From the NCBI RefSeq assembly GCF_027853965.1, contig NZ_JAQGLB010000011.1, positions 213,968 through 277,967 of the forward strand: a DNA stretch of 64,000 nt, read 5' to 3'. The notes under the pieces were generated by a model. That model was not told the origin of the DNA and searched no databases. It was given only the letters and a program-made list of their open reading frames with translations. Below, in pieces: positions 51,201 through 58,712 of the stretch (position 1 is the stretch's first letter; each line of letters begins with the position of its first letter). The position numbers and the translations under genes were made by a program. Source of the stretch: Saccharopolyspora indica (GTDB taxonomy: Bacteria > Actinomycetota > Actinomycetes > Mycobacteriales > Pseudonocardiaceae).

Positions 51201-52207
51201 CTGCCGGTCATCAGGTGGTCGGCACCGGCGAAGGAGCCGCCGTCGAGCACCACCACCAGGTGCGGGCCGGACACCGCGGACGCCGCCTGCGGGTCGAACC
51301 TCGGCCGGTCCGCCAGCACGTCGTCCAGCATCGCCTCGCACGTGGTGATCGCCGGGGCGACCAGCCGCAGCGGTCCGAGCGCATCGTTCTTCTCCGGGTG
51401 CAGCGCGTGCGGAAGCCACTTCAGCCACTCCCACTCCGCGAGCCGGTCGGCGCCGGTGCACGCCGCGATCCGCAGGTCGTCCGGTGAGTGCAGGGTCGCC
51501 AGCTGGGCGAGCACGGCCCGCACCAGGCCCACCGAGCGCGCGCGGTCGCCGTCCACGTGAATCCGGCTGAACCCGTCGACGGCCAGCGCCAGCGGCAGGT
51601 CGTCGATCGCGGAGAAGGTGGTGATGAACCGGCGCAAGGCCAAGGCGGACAACGGTTCCAGCTGCTCCAGCGGTTTGGTGTCCGGCGGGACCAGCGCCGT
51701 GGCGAGGCTCTGCCTGCCCAGTCCGATCCGGACCGCGCCGAAGTCCGCGTCCGACCGGCGGCGCTCCCACAGCCGGTAGCTCGCGGCCACCGACCACAGC
51801 GCGTTCGGATCGGGATGCAGGTACCACAGCGCGGTCCGCTGGCGGCGCGCCGTCCGCGCCACCCGCAGCCGGTGCTGGGCCAGACCGCGCAGGTAGTGCC
51901 GCCGGGCGATGGCCATCTCGCGCCTGCTCGGCCCGCCGCCGTTGACGAACGCCAGGACGACCATGCCGAGCATGGCCACCCCGAACAGGCCGAAGGTCAC
52001 GTAGCGCAGCGGACCGGCGCCGCCGGAACCGCTGAAGACCAGCACCATCCCGGCCATCATGGCGATCATCGGCAGCATCATCAGCGCCTGCGTCCACTGC
52101 CTGCCCGAGGCCACCGGGATCTCGGGCGGCGCCTCCAGCACGAGCTCCCCGGACGGCATCTCCGGAGCGGGCCTGCGCAACGGCCTGCGCACCACGACAG
52201 TCGCCAC
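48254..52207 (-). CDS. eccC: Type VII secretion ATPase EccC
   Basis: A 1317-residue FtsK/SpoIIIE-type motor. The N-terminus is typical (VVVRRPLRRPAPEMPSGEL), then two helices (about 40-85), then three ATPase modules with Walker A motifs GATGSGKSELL, GAPRTGKSTAL and GDADSGKTSFL. Walker B-like FALIDFKGG and FYCLDFGGG and an IDMFVQMGRVGRS region complete module 1. EccC recognises WXG substrates and drives secretion. The first module keeps all catalytic motifs; the third is more divergent, as in other EccC proteins. GTG 52207 has AAGGAGG eight bases upstream and is chosen over 52240. Confidence 0.96.
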   Translation of the reverse strand: MATVVVRRPLRRPAPEMPSGELVLEAPPEIPVASGRQWTQALMMLPMIAMMAGMVLVFSGSGGAGPLRYVTFGLFGVAMLGMVVLAFVNGGGPSRREMAIARRHYLRGLAQHRLRVARTARRQRTALWYLHPDPNALWSVAASYRLWERRRSDADFGAVRIGLGRQSLATALVPPDTKPLEQLEPLSALALRRFITTFSAIDDLPLALAVDGFSRIHVDGDRARSVGLVRAVLAQLATLHSPDDLRIAACTGADRLAEWEWLKWLPHALHPEKNDALGPLRLVAPAITTCEAMLDDVLADRPRFDPQAASAVSGPHLVVVLDGGSFAGADHLMTGSGVEGVTVIDLTTVPPRTVERTTLVLTVEADGTLSSETADGATELGRADELPVVAAESLARQLAPLRLTAGGSGGEQLNTDLGLAELLDIGDPFTFDPEDTWVQRPSRDRLRIPFGIRPDGTPVELDLKESAQDGMGPHGLLIGATGSGKSELLRTLVLSLAITHPPNALNFALIDFKGGATFTRLDRLPHTSAVITNLADELPLVDRMTDALNGELVRRQELLRAAGNFASLRDYDKARASGAPLAEVPTLLVICDEFSELLSARPDFIDMFVQMGRVGRSLGVHLLLASQRLEEGRLRGLDANLSYRIALRTFSDMDSRAVLGASDAFTLPRAPGHGFMRYGDEPMVRFRSAYVSGVHQGDDVRPGRISAAEPIGLQEYSTAYVAPQNQDDPEPAEADEDPDDAVGETLLDVLVDRLAGRGTPAHQVWLPPLAESPALDQLLAVDPARGRTVADPAGSLCAVAGVVDRPLDQRRDPLVLDLSAAAGHLLVMGAPRTGKSTALRTVVTSLALTHTPREVQFYCLDFGGGALGSIRDLPHVGGVAGRHNPGAVRRTVAEVAAVLAERERRFAEHDIDGMTAYRAQRADGTITDDQHGDVFLVVDGWLTLRKEFEDLEDAVGAIAARGLSYGVHLIVSCARGFDLRPNVRDLFGSRIELRLGDPVDTAVDRVSALQVPENAPGRGITTTGHQLLMALPRIDGRSSTDDLPAGTSAAVSAIGEAWRGEPAPSVRLLPARLPHEALPARDEAGAHRITIGIAEQDLAPVALDFTTDAHFLLLGDADSGKTSFLRVLARRIAQSHSPSEARVILVDHRRGLLGEVGSEHLLGYGTDRTTTTRLIAESARAMAERLPGPDITPEQLRDRSWWSGPELYVLVDDYDLVATSMENPFLPLLEYLAQGRDIGLHVVLTRRTGGAGRALFEPFVARLRDVGSPGLMLSGDKDEGPLLGGRKPEKLPAGRGLLINRRESPQLLQLAWLAPGE

Positions 52208-52381
52208 CGTCCTGACCTCCTTCTGCCGATTCGCGGACACCGATCATGGCGGCGCGGCAACGGGTTCGGACGGTGCTGGCAGGAAGGTGTCGGCCACCCC
52301 GCCGCAGGAGTCGCCCGCCTTAGCTTCGGGAGGCGCGCACCGCTGGAAGGTGCGTGCACGCCAAGCGGAGAGGAGCAAGGC

Positions 52382-52720
52382 ATGCCCACCGGCGACCAGC
52401 TTCACGGCGTGACCGAGACCCTGCAGCGAGCAGCGCAGATGGCCGGCACCGTGTCGGACGACATCCAGGCCCACCGCGCTGCGCTGCGGCCGATCGTGGA
52501 CGCGCTCAAGGGGCAGTGGGAGGGGACGGCGCGACCGGCGTTCGACAACGCCCACGCGCAGTGGGAGGCCGGGATCGTCCGGCTCGTCGCGGCGCTGACC
52601 AACCTCGGCGAGAACACCCGGTTCTCCTCCAACGCCTACGACCAGGCCGACCAGACCAGCGCATCCGGGCTGAACTCGGTGCAGAGCGCCGCCCCGTTCG
52701 GCGGGGCGCTCCAGGCCTGA
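52382..52720 (+). CDS. WXG100-family ESX substrate (EsxB-like)
   Basis: A 112-residue helical hairpin with the motif GQWEG (about 42) between two long helices (AAQMAGTVSDDIQAHRAALRPIVDALK and EAGIVRLVAALTNLGENTRF). A C-terminal YDQAD segment resembles the YxxxD/E secretion signal. It is paired with a second WXG100 gene 28 bases downstream and is divergent from eccC. GGAGAGGAG precedes the ATG. Confidence 0.9.
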   Translation: MPTGDQLHGVTETLQRAAQMAGTVSDDIQAHRAALRPIVDALKGQWEGTARPAFDNAHAQWEAGIVRLVAALTNLGENTRFSSNAYDQADQTSASGLNSVQSAAPFGGALQA

Positions 52721-52748
52721 TCCGCATCACCTGAAAGGAGATTCTTCG

Positions 52749-53045
52749 ATGCTCATCAAGGGAAACTTCGGCCAGCTCGACGACCTCGCGGCCCAGATCA
52801 TGAACACCGTCGGCAAGGTCCAGCAGGAGATGGACACCTGGCAGACCACCTCCGGCGCCACCTCCAGCGACTGGCTCGACGGCGCGGGCGGCCAGTTCAC
52901 CGAGGTCAGCCAGGCCTGGAACCAGGTCTCCACGGCACAGCAGCAGATGCTGGAAGCCCTGCGCGGCGGAGTGGTCAAGGCCAACGGCGAACTCCAGCAA
53001 GCACTCGCCTCGGCCACGGCCCGGGTCGGCAGCGTGACCATCTGA
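52749..53045 (+). CDS. WXG100-family ESX substrate (EsxA-like)
   Basis: A 98-residue protein of WXG100 size: helix 1 FGQLDDLAAQIMNTVGKVQQEMDTW, turn DWLDGAGG in the WxG position, and helix 2 QFTEVSQAWNQVSTAQQQMLEAL. It presumably forms a heterodimer with the preceding gene product for secretion. GAAAGGAG precedes the ATG; a strong terminator follows the stop. Confidence 0.92.
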   Translation: MLIKGNFGQLDDLAAQIMNTVGKVQQEMDTWQTTSGATSSDWLDGAGGQFTEVSQAWNQVSTAQQQMLEALRGGVVKANGELQQALASATARVGSVTI

Positions 53046-53057
53046 GCCCGCACCAGA

Positions 53058-53093
53058 ACGGCCCCTGCGCATCGGTCTTCGCGCAGGGGCCGT
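53058..53093 (+). terminator. Terminator hairpin after the esx pair
   Basis: ACGGCCCCTGCGC (53058-53070) and its reverse complement (53081-53093) form a perfect 13-bp stem with a 10-base loop, 13 bases past the stop and between convergent genes. Confidence 0.8.
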
Positions 53094-53115
53094 CTTGATG
53101 TGCGGTTCGGACAGG

Positions 53116-53493
53116 TCATGAACCCGCGTGTTCTCGCATCACGTCGCGCACCGCGGTCGCCCGATCCACAATTCCGGACCAACGACGATCTGCCAGGAAC
53201 TCCTCGTCCGAAGCGTCCCCCAGATCGTCGAGGAGCTCATCCAGTGCGGCGCCCAGGCGCCGAAGAGGTTCGACTTCGTCCGGGTGCAGGACTGACCCGA
53301 TCGCGTTCTCGGGCGCTGGCAGCACGAGGGTGTCGTCGTAGAGAAGATTCACGTTGAGCGTGAAGTCCTCGTAGTACCCGGGATGTGGGTAGTCCTTTTC
53401 AATCCAGATCCTCTGCTGGTGCTCGACGTCGGCGAGGGATTCGATCGCGTCGAGGACCTGGGCGCGCATCTCGGGAAACTCGATGTGTGTCAT
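53116..53493 (-). CDS. Probable immunity protein of the ESX toxin (SCO4402-like)
   Basis: A 125-residue acidic cytoplasmic protein (EFPEMRAQVLDAIESLADVEHQQRIWIEKDYPHPGYYEDFTLNVNLLYDDT) resembling SCO4402-family proteins, which often accompany polymorphic toxins. It starts with an ATG overlapping the stop of the toxin gene (ATGA), so the two are made together, which is the expected toxin-immunity arrangement. No enzymatic motif is seen. The immunity role is inferred from context. Confidence 0.75.
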   Translation of the reverse strand: MTHIEFPEMRAQVLDAIESLADVEHQQRIWIEKDYPHPGYYEDFTLNVNLLYDDTLVLPAPENAIGSVLHPDEVEPLRRLGAALDELLDDLGDASDEEFLADRRWSGIVDRATAVRDVMREHAGS

Positions 53494-54392
53494 GGTGCGT
53501 TCCATCCCCACCATTGCTTCCACTCGCTGAGCGGAATATGGGCTTGTTCGGCATTTTCCTTGATCGAGCCGCTGATCGGCCTGCCGTCTCGGCCGATCAC
53601 TTGGCCGTTGTGGCGGACGACCACGTGATCAACCCGTTGGCTGGGAGAGGGACTGTTCGGGTCTCCCTTGTCGATCCGAATGCCGTTGCCTTGGTTGTGC
53701 GGGTCGCTCCAGCGATGGCCGATTCCCTTCCTGTTGTCCGAACCGCGGCCCCATTCGCCGGGGATCTTGTCCCGCACGCCGTCCTGTTCCCAAGGACGTG
53801 GCTCTCTGGAGCCTCGCAATCCTCGGTTCGTCCTGGGGTCAACGGCCGCGTCCGGCGTGTCGGTGACCGGGTCGTAGCGAGGGGTGAAGACCGTGCGGGG
53901 CGGTTGTGGCACCCCTTGCCCGCGGGCGGCGATCCGTTCGGCCATCTGGCGGAGGAACAGGTTGATGGAGGCGGCGATCTCGGCGACCATCTGGCGCCTG
54001 CCGTCGGTGTCGCCGAAGAGGCCGAAAAGGCCGTTCATGTTGGTGTAGGTCTGATCGTTGGCCGCGATGAGCTTGCGGATCTCGGTCTTGGTGTGGCCGA
54101 CGTCGTAGCCGTACTCCTGGGCCAACCAGCCGAGGTGGGTCATCTCCGCGCCGTTGTCCCAGACCAGGTTTCGCAGTGCGGTGATCTTGTCGCGGAACCG
54201 TTGCCCGTTGCCGTCGCGCCAGCCGTTGAGCAGGTGGGGGTCCGGAGGTTTCGCGCCCGCCCTCTCGAACGTCGAGCCCGCTCTCCCCCAGGCGCGGGCG
54301 AGGTCTTGCATGATGAGTTCGTCGGTCGCCGGCCACTCGGTGAGCGGTCTGACGTCGTTCCACAGGGCCGAGTCCGGTTCGGGAATCGCCAT
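53490..54392 (-). CDS. Polymorphic toxin with ESX N-terminal region
   Basis: A 300-residue protein. The N-terminal half is helical with WXG-like features (LARAWGRAGSTF, LLNGWRDGNGQRFRDKI, AEIAASINLFLRQMAERI). A Pro-rich linker and a C-terminal toxin-like domain of about 85 residues follow (HRWSDPHNQGNGIRIDKGDPNSPSPSQRVDHVVVRHNG to HIPLSEWKQWWGW). Similar C-terminal domains appear in LXG and other polymorphic toxins, from memory of those families. The chemistry is unknown; a nuclease is plausible. The start follows AGGACCGGG, nine bases after the previous gene. Confidence 0.78.
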   Translation of the reverse strand: MAIPEPDSALWNDVRPLTEWPATDELIMQDLARAWGRAGSTFERAGAKPPDPHLLNGWRDGNGQRFRDKITALRNLVWDNGAEMTHLGWLAQEYGYDVGHTKTEIRKLIAANDQTYTNMNGLFGLFGDTDGRRQMVAEIAASINLFLRQMAERIAARGQGVPQPPRTVFTPRYDPVTDTPDAAVDPRTNRGLRGSREPRPWEQDGVRDKIPGEWGRGSDNRKGIGHRWSDPHNQGNGIRIDKGDPNSPSPSQRVDHVVVRHNGQVIGRDGRPISGSIKENAEQAHIPLSEWKQWWGWNAP

Positions 54393-54400
54393 GCCCGGTC

Positions 54401-54727
54401 CTAGTTCAGCTCGAGGAACGGGATCGCGCTGTTGCCGTCGCCGCGGCGGTAGATCTCGACGCTGTCGTGGCCGGCTGCCACGAGTTCGCCGTACTGGCCC
54501 TGCCGTCGGTCGGCGTCCGGGCGCAGCCGCTGTGCGCGCGGTGCGTAGCCGGGGCGGAACGCCTGGTTGAGGGTGTCCGGTGGGCCGAAGTGGCTTTCCC
54601 CGTTCTTGATCGCCGAGGTCGCTGCGAGCCATGCCGCGTCGACCTCGGAGCGCTCCTCGGACAGGGCGTCGAGTGCCGGTCGGACGAGACTCTCGTCGAA
54701 GTGGATATCCGGTGACGGTGCACTCAT
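54401..54727 (-). CDS. Small helical ESX-associated protein
   Basis: A 108-residue protein with two helical regions (SLVRPALDALSEERSEVDAAWLAATSAI and AQRLRPDADRRQGQYGELVAAGHDSVEIYRRGD) and Trp in AAWLA; no exact WXG motif. It lies between a YbaB-like gene (ATGA overlap) and the toxin gene, matching the position of the gene at 58407 in the second cassette. It may be a secretion partner or adaptor for the toxin. Family not recognised. Confidence 0.68.
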   Translation of the reverse strand: MSAPSPDIHFDESLVRPALDALSEERSEVDAAWLAATSAIKNGESHFGPPDTLNQAFRPGYAPRAQRLRPDADRRQGQYGELVAAGHDSVEIYRRGDGNSAIPFLELN

Positions 54728-55038
54728 GATCGTGGTCTCCCTTCGGGCAACGCGTGTTGCAGGTCAGCTGCGATCTGGGCGCGCACCTGGTCGATCGCCT
54801 CCCGCACGGTGGCCGTGATCTCGGTGGCGAGGCGGGTGGAATCGGAAACCCGGTAGATGCGCGGATCCAGCCGCAGGTCGAGCAGCTGGCCGCGGCCGCC
54901 GACGGTCGCGGTGATCAGGCCGGCCTCGGAATCAGCGGTGGCTGCCGCAGTTCGGACCTGATCGCGCAGGCTCAGCAGTCTCCGGCGCCACGCCCGAACG
55001 TCCAGCCCGGCACCGATGACGGGCAACGAGTCCTCCAC
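54724..55038 (-). CDS. YbaB/EbfC-family protein (EspL-like)
   Basis: A 104-residue protein with the YbaB/EbfC pattern: an N-terminal coiled helix (RRRLLSLRDQVRTAAATADSE), the short beta hairpin GLITATVGGRGQLLDLRLDPRIY, and a C-terminal helix (RLATEITATVREAIDQVRAQIAADL). YbaB proteins bind DNA, but EspL of ESX-1 belongs to this fold and acts as a chaperone for Esp substrates; the ESX setting favours that role. GAGGTGA precedes the GTG at 55038. Confidence 0.82.
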   Translation of the reverse strand: MEDSLPVIGAGLDVRAWRRRLLSLRDQVRTAAATADSEAGLITATVGGRGQLLDLRLDPRIYRVSDSTRLATEITATVREAIDQVRAQIAADLQHALPEGRPRS

Positions 55039-55041
55039 TGC

Positions 55042-55374
55042 TCACCTCGATCCCAGGCGTCGGTCGAGCTCGTGGAGCGCAGGCCCGAAGAGCAGGTCGG
55101 CCTCGTCGGGGTTGGTTCCCGGAGGCAGCCGACCGGCTATGACTTCGAAAGCCGCGCGGGCGGCGGACTTCTCAGCGGCGCGCACGGCGGTCAGGATGTT
55201 CGCCGCCAGCGTCGCGGCATCCCGGCTGCGGTGGTGGCGCGGGTCCAGGTACAGCTCGCGCAGGTCGCCGAACGCGCCGACAGTGGCCTCGACCAGGCCG
55301 TCGGGTGATTCCGCAGTTGCCGCGATGTCGGCGACTTCTCGCTGCACGCGGTCGCTCGATTTGCTCGCTGTCAT
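55042..55374 (-). CDS. YbaB/EbfC-family protein (EspL-like)
   Basis: A 110-residue paralogue of the neighbouring YbaB gene: DRVQREVADIAATAESPDG, strand pair GLVEATVGAFGDLRELYLDPRHH, and helix AATLAANILTAVRAAEKSAARAAFEV, with a short tail (ADLLFGPALHELDRRLG) also seen in the protein at 58709. It begins the toxin cassette. The two adjacent YbaB proteins may form a heterodimer. Confidence 0.82.
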   Translation of the reverse strand: MTASKSSDRVQREVADIAATAESPDGLVEATVGAFGDLRELYLDPRHHRSRDAATLAANILTAVRAAEKSAARAAFEVIAGRLPPGTNPDEADLLFGPALHELDRRLGSR

Positions 55375-55450
55375 GCCCTACAGGGTGAAAGACGTTCAGC
55401 TGCAACGGTGTTGAGTTGTCCGCTAACGGTCACGGTGAGGCGCCGCGGCC

Positions 55451-56746
55451 TCAGCGCTGGGTCGGGCGTTCGGATGTCGGTGGTGGGAACAGGAACATCT
55501 GCTCCGGGGGTTCTTCCCGGGCCGGGACGGCCGGTGGGATCACTGTCCTCGTCGGACGCCACCGGCGGCGGTGTCCCCGCGCGGCGAGCCACGTCAGCGT
55601 CGAGACGGCCACGAGTGCGACGGCCACCGCTCCGAAGGCGAGCACGGCGGCGTTGCCCGCCTGCCGCCACCACCGGTGCTCCTGCTCGGCGGCGAGATCC
55701 GGCTGCGGTGTCGGGACGGCGGGCATGGCTTCCGGTGTGCCGGACAGGCCTTCGGTGACCGCGCGGTACGGGTCGACGACACCGGCGCCGTACTCGTGGC
55801 TGTCGCGGCCGCCTCGGGCGAGATCGGCCGTGGCCATCAGGCGCTGAGCCACCTGCGGGGCGGTCAGGTCCGGCCAGGCGGCGCGCACGAGCGCGGCCGC
55901 GCCGGACACGAACGGTGCCGCGAAGCTCGTGCCGTCCCAGTAGTCGTGCCCGCCGACCCGACCGGCCGCGAGCACGCTCTTGCCGGGCGCCACCAGATCG
56001 ACGTACGGGCCGATCTGCGAGGCGCCGGTGCGGGCACCGGTGTTGTCGATCGAACCGACGCCGAGCACTCCGGGGTGCTCGGCGGGGTAGGAGGGGATGC
56101 TCGACGTTTCCTGCTGCCGGTTGCCCACTGCGGCCACGATCAGCGCATCCCGCTGCTGGGCGTAGGCGATCGCGTCGCGGATGGCGGGGAAGTCACGGTT
56201 CCCGGACAACGACAGGTTGATCACCTTCGCGCCCTGGTCCGCGGCATAGCGGATGCCCGCGGCGACCGTGTTCGGATCGATCGGGGTGGGCTCGCCGCTG
56301 TCGCTCTGCGGCCGGTCGGTCACCCGCACCGGCAGGATCCGGGCGCCGGGCGCGATCCCGCGGAAGCCGACCCCGTCGACCGGACCGCCGGCGATGATCG
56401 AGGCGACGGAGGTGCCGTGCGACACGCAGTCGTAGTTGCCGGGAAGGCTGCCGGTGAGGAAGAAGTCCCTCCCCGGCAGCACCTTTCCCGGAGCGTTCAG
56501 CTGCGGGTGATCGGCGTCCACACCGGAATCCACCACCGCGACGAGCACGCCCGCGCCGGTGCTGTGCGGCCAGACCCGTTCCGGAGCCAGGACCTGCTGC
56601 GCCCACGGACGCTCGGCGACCACCGGTCGGGCGGGGTCGGAACTGCTGCACGCACCGGCGGGCGGAGCGGCCGAAGCGCCGGGCGCGGCGAAGGCGAGCG
56701 CGACGACCGCGAGGACCGTGGCCGCGAGAGCATCGAGCCGCTTCAT
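55451..56746 (-). CDS. mycP: Type VII secretion serine protease mycosin MycP
   Basis: A 431-residue subtilase. A signal peptide (about 1-27) leads into an S8 domain with the triad Asp in VAVVDSGVD, His in SHGTSVAS and Ser in GTSFAAP, then a Pro-rich stretch, a C-terminal helix (about 370-392) and a basic cytoplasmic tail. Mycosins are anchored ESX components required for secretion. It overlaps the upstream gene by four bases (ATGA). The tail after the helix is longer than usual and ends in PPPTSERPTQR. Confidence 0.95.
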   Translation of the reverse strand: MKRLDALAATVLAVVALAFAAPGASAAPPAGACSSSDPARPVVAERPWAQQVLAPERVWPHSTGAGVLVAVVDSGVDADHPQLNAPGKVLPGRDFFLTGSLPGNYDCVSHGTSVASIIAGGPVDGVGFRGIAPGARILPVRVTDRPQSDSGEPTPIDPNTVAAGIRYAADQGAKVINLSLSGNRDFPAIRDAIAYAQQRDALIVAAVGNRQQETSSIPSYPAEHPGVLGVGSIDNTGARTGASQIGPYVDLVAPGKSVLAAGRVGGHDYWDGTSFAAPFVSGAAALVRAAWPDLTAPQVAQRLMATADLARGGRDSHEYGAGVVDPYRAVTEGLSGTPEAMPAVPTPQPDLAAEQEHRWWRQAGNAAVLAFGAVAVALVAVSTLTWLAARGHRRRWRPTRTVIPPAVPAREEPPEQMFLFPPPTSERPTQR

Positions 56747-57390
56747 GGTGCGGTCCTGCTCCCCGCGGACTGACTTCCGGCTTCCCCGACGACCACCGGC
56801 TCCGGGAACGAAACCGTGCGGGCAACGGCCCTGAGCAGATCGACGTGATGCTCCCAGTCGTCGGTGTCCTCGGTGGACAGAGCCAGCGTGGCGATCCGCT
56901 TCCGGTCCGGGAAGGCGAGGAGGACCTGTGCGAGGCGCGCATGATTCGTCGAGCCGAGCGAGGTGTTCTCGACGATGAGCAGACCGGGACCGGCCGGGAA
57001 CTCGTCCAAGGTGATCTCGCGCGGCTCGTCCAGTGCTGCCAGCTCGTCCGCGATCTCGTCGAACGGCCGATCCTGCGGCAGCGCCGCATCCTTGACCAGG
57101 ACGCCGAACCGAGCAGCTGTCGGCCGGGAGGAATCGGCCTCGGAACGCGCGATGATGATGCCCACGTACACCGCGCCCTCCCGCACGAGGTTCGCCAACG
57201 TCCGCTCCTCCGCGGACACGATGTCCCAGCACTGCGCCGGAGTGAGGTCCGGTCGTGCCCGCAGCAGTGACTCGCAGGCTCGCGCCACCCGCTGCCGGGG
57301 CTCTTCGGCGAGCGGGATCCGGTAGGTCTGCTCTGGCACGCTGAACCGCAGTGCAGCGCGGTCGTTCGGCTCGGTGCGCACTGCTCTCAC
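56743..57390 (-). CDS. Unrecognised ESX-locus protein between effector and mycP
   Basis: A 215-residue soluble alpha/beta protein (FSVPEQTYRIPLAEEPRQRVARACESLLRARPDLTPAQ, VYVGIIIARSEA, GLLIVENTSLG). It is translationally coupled on both sides: GTGA overlap with the effector upstream and ATGA overlap with mycP downstream. No family was recognised. Its position after the WXG effector matches that of the immunity gene in the other cassette, so an immunity or chaperone role is possible. Confidence 0.7.
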   Translation of the reverse strand: MRAVRTEPNDRAALRFSVPEQTYRIPLAEEPRQRVARACESLLRARPDLTPAQCWDIVSAEERTLANLVREGAVYVGIIIARSEADSSRPTAARFGVLVKDAALPQDRPFDEIADELAALDEPREITLDEFPAGPGLLIVENTSLGSTNHARLAQVLLAFPDRKRIATLALSTEDTDDWEHHVDLLRAVARTVSFPEPVVVGEAGSQSAGSRTAP

Positions 57391-58400
57391 CGTCGCCGGA
57401 GCATTTCATCGAGCGAGGAGCGCGCTTCGGAGCTGGTGCCGTGCTTGAGCATGATCTCGCCTGCCTCGTTCTTGGTCTCGGTGACCGCGGGGTCGTCGAC
57501 GAAGAAGTCGACCACGGTCGGTACCTGCGCTGTCAGGTTCACTCCGCCGCTCATCCAGTCCTTGGCGGTCGGGGTGCCCAGGGCGGCTTCCGTTATCTCG
57601 GTGTAGGTCCGGCCCATGTTCGCCGAGTCGCCGAAGGCCTCGACGAGCTTTCCGATCCCCTTCGCTCCGGGGAGCAGTCCCATGGCGTCGTTGCCGAGGG
57701 TGATCCAGGCGTTGGGGTCCTCCCACTTGCCGTTGGCGACCATGTCGACGCCGTGCAGGCCCATCGCCGCCGCCCCGGTGATGACCGAGATCGGGAGTGC
57801 GATCGGTGCGGCGGGAGGAAAGAGGGCCACGACCGACGCGACGGCGGAGATGACGCCCAGAACGTCGCCCGCCGTTTCCGCGTTATCGCTGCCAGGCTCT
57901 TTCGCGGCTGCGGGCGCGGGTGCGGGAACCGCGCCGCCTAGCGCGGCGGCCTTCGCCGCGATCATCGCGCCCAGCTGACCGGCGAGATCTGCAGCCAGCT
58001 TCGCCTGTGCTCCAGGGCCACCCGGCATCAGGGCGAGCTGGCGGTAGAGGGGCAGATGCTGTGCGATGCTCTGCGTGATGATCGTCTTGGCGTCGAGGAG
58101 TTCCTGCGCGTACCTGTCCGCCGAGCCGGCCAGTCCCGTCGCTCCCAGGCTGATCTTCTGCAGCGCCTGCGCGCCGCTGGTCAGCTTGGAACCGAAAGCG
58201 GACCCTGCCAGGTCCTGCCAGGACGCCGCCACCGCCTGGCAAGACGCTTCGACCTGCCCGGCGGCCTGTGTCGCGGCCTCGCCCGCAGTGCGCCAGGCAC
58301 GCCCGAGCTCGCCGACGAGGGCCTCGTCATCCGGCGGCCAAGGATTCGAGATCGCCTTCACCGCGGCATAAAGCTCGTTGGCCGGTTCGGGAAGCCCCAT
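57387..58400 (-). CDS. WXG-domain ESX effector with hydrophobic pretoxin segment
   Basis: A 337-residue protein. The N-terminal helical region resembles WXG/LXG substrates (ELGRAWRTAGEAATQAAGQVEASCQAVAASWQDLAGSAF, with WQDLAG in the WXG position), and a second long helix follows. Residues 185-235 form a hydrophobic Gly/Ala-rich segment (GVISAVASVVALFPPAAPIALPISVITGAAAMG), often seen before toxin domains. The last 90 residues were not recognised as a known toxin. ATG 58400 lies six bases after the stop of the small upstream gene. Confidence 0.78.
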   Translation of the reverse strand: MGLPEPANELYAAVKAISNPWPPDDEALVGELGRAWRTAGEAATQAAGQVEASCQAVAASWQDLAGSAFGSKLTSGAQALQKISLGATGLAGSADRYAQELLDAKTIITQSIAQHLPLYRQLALMPGGPGAQAKLAADLAGQLGAMIAAKAAALGGAVPAPAPAAAKEPGSDNAETAGDVLGVISAVASVVALFPPAAPIALPISVITGAAAMGLHGVDMVANGKWEDPNAWITLGNDAMGLLPGAKGIGKLVEAFGDSANMGRTYTEITEAALGTPTAKDWMSGGVNLTAQVPTVVDFFVDDPAVTETKNEAGEIMLKHGTSSEARSSLDEMLRRR

Positions 58401-58406
58401 GAGGCG

Positions 58407-58712
58407 CTACCTCCCCAGTCCAGCGGCCGCGTTGGCATCCGCCGCCTGGTAGTGGGCCGTGGAACTCCGGCCGGCCTCGACGGCCTGCCCGATCCCGCGC
58501 GAGACGTTGGCAGCTGCGTCGGTCAACTGCTGCGCAGCGGGCCGGTAGCCGGTCAGGAACGCTTGCCCCATCGGACCGAGCCCCAGTCCCGCGGCCGCCC
58601 CCTCGACGGCCGAACGGGCGCCCGACCAGGCGCCGTCGAAGCCGGTGCCTGCCGCCGCCAGGCCGTCCACCGCCGCTGTCGTGGCCTCGACGTCCATGTC
58701 GACGAAGCTCAT
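58407..58712 (-). CDS. Small helical ESX-associated protein
   Basis: A 101-residue Ala/Gly-rich helical protein (EATTAAVDGLAAAGTGFDGAWSGARSAVEGAAAGL) with GAWSGAR in the turn position, close to a WXG motif. It overlaps the YbaB gene upstream (ATGA) and precedes the WXG effector, the same place as the gene at 54401. GGGGAGAAG precedes the ATG at 58712. Probably a WXG-like or EspC-like partner. Confidence 0.72.
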   Translation of the reverse strand: MSFVDMDVEATTAAVDGLAAAGTGFDGAWSGARSAVEGAAAGLGLGPMGQAFLTGYRPAAQQLTDAAANVSRGIGQAVEAGRSSTAHYQAADANAAAGLGR

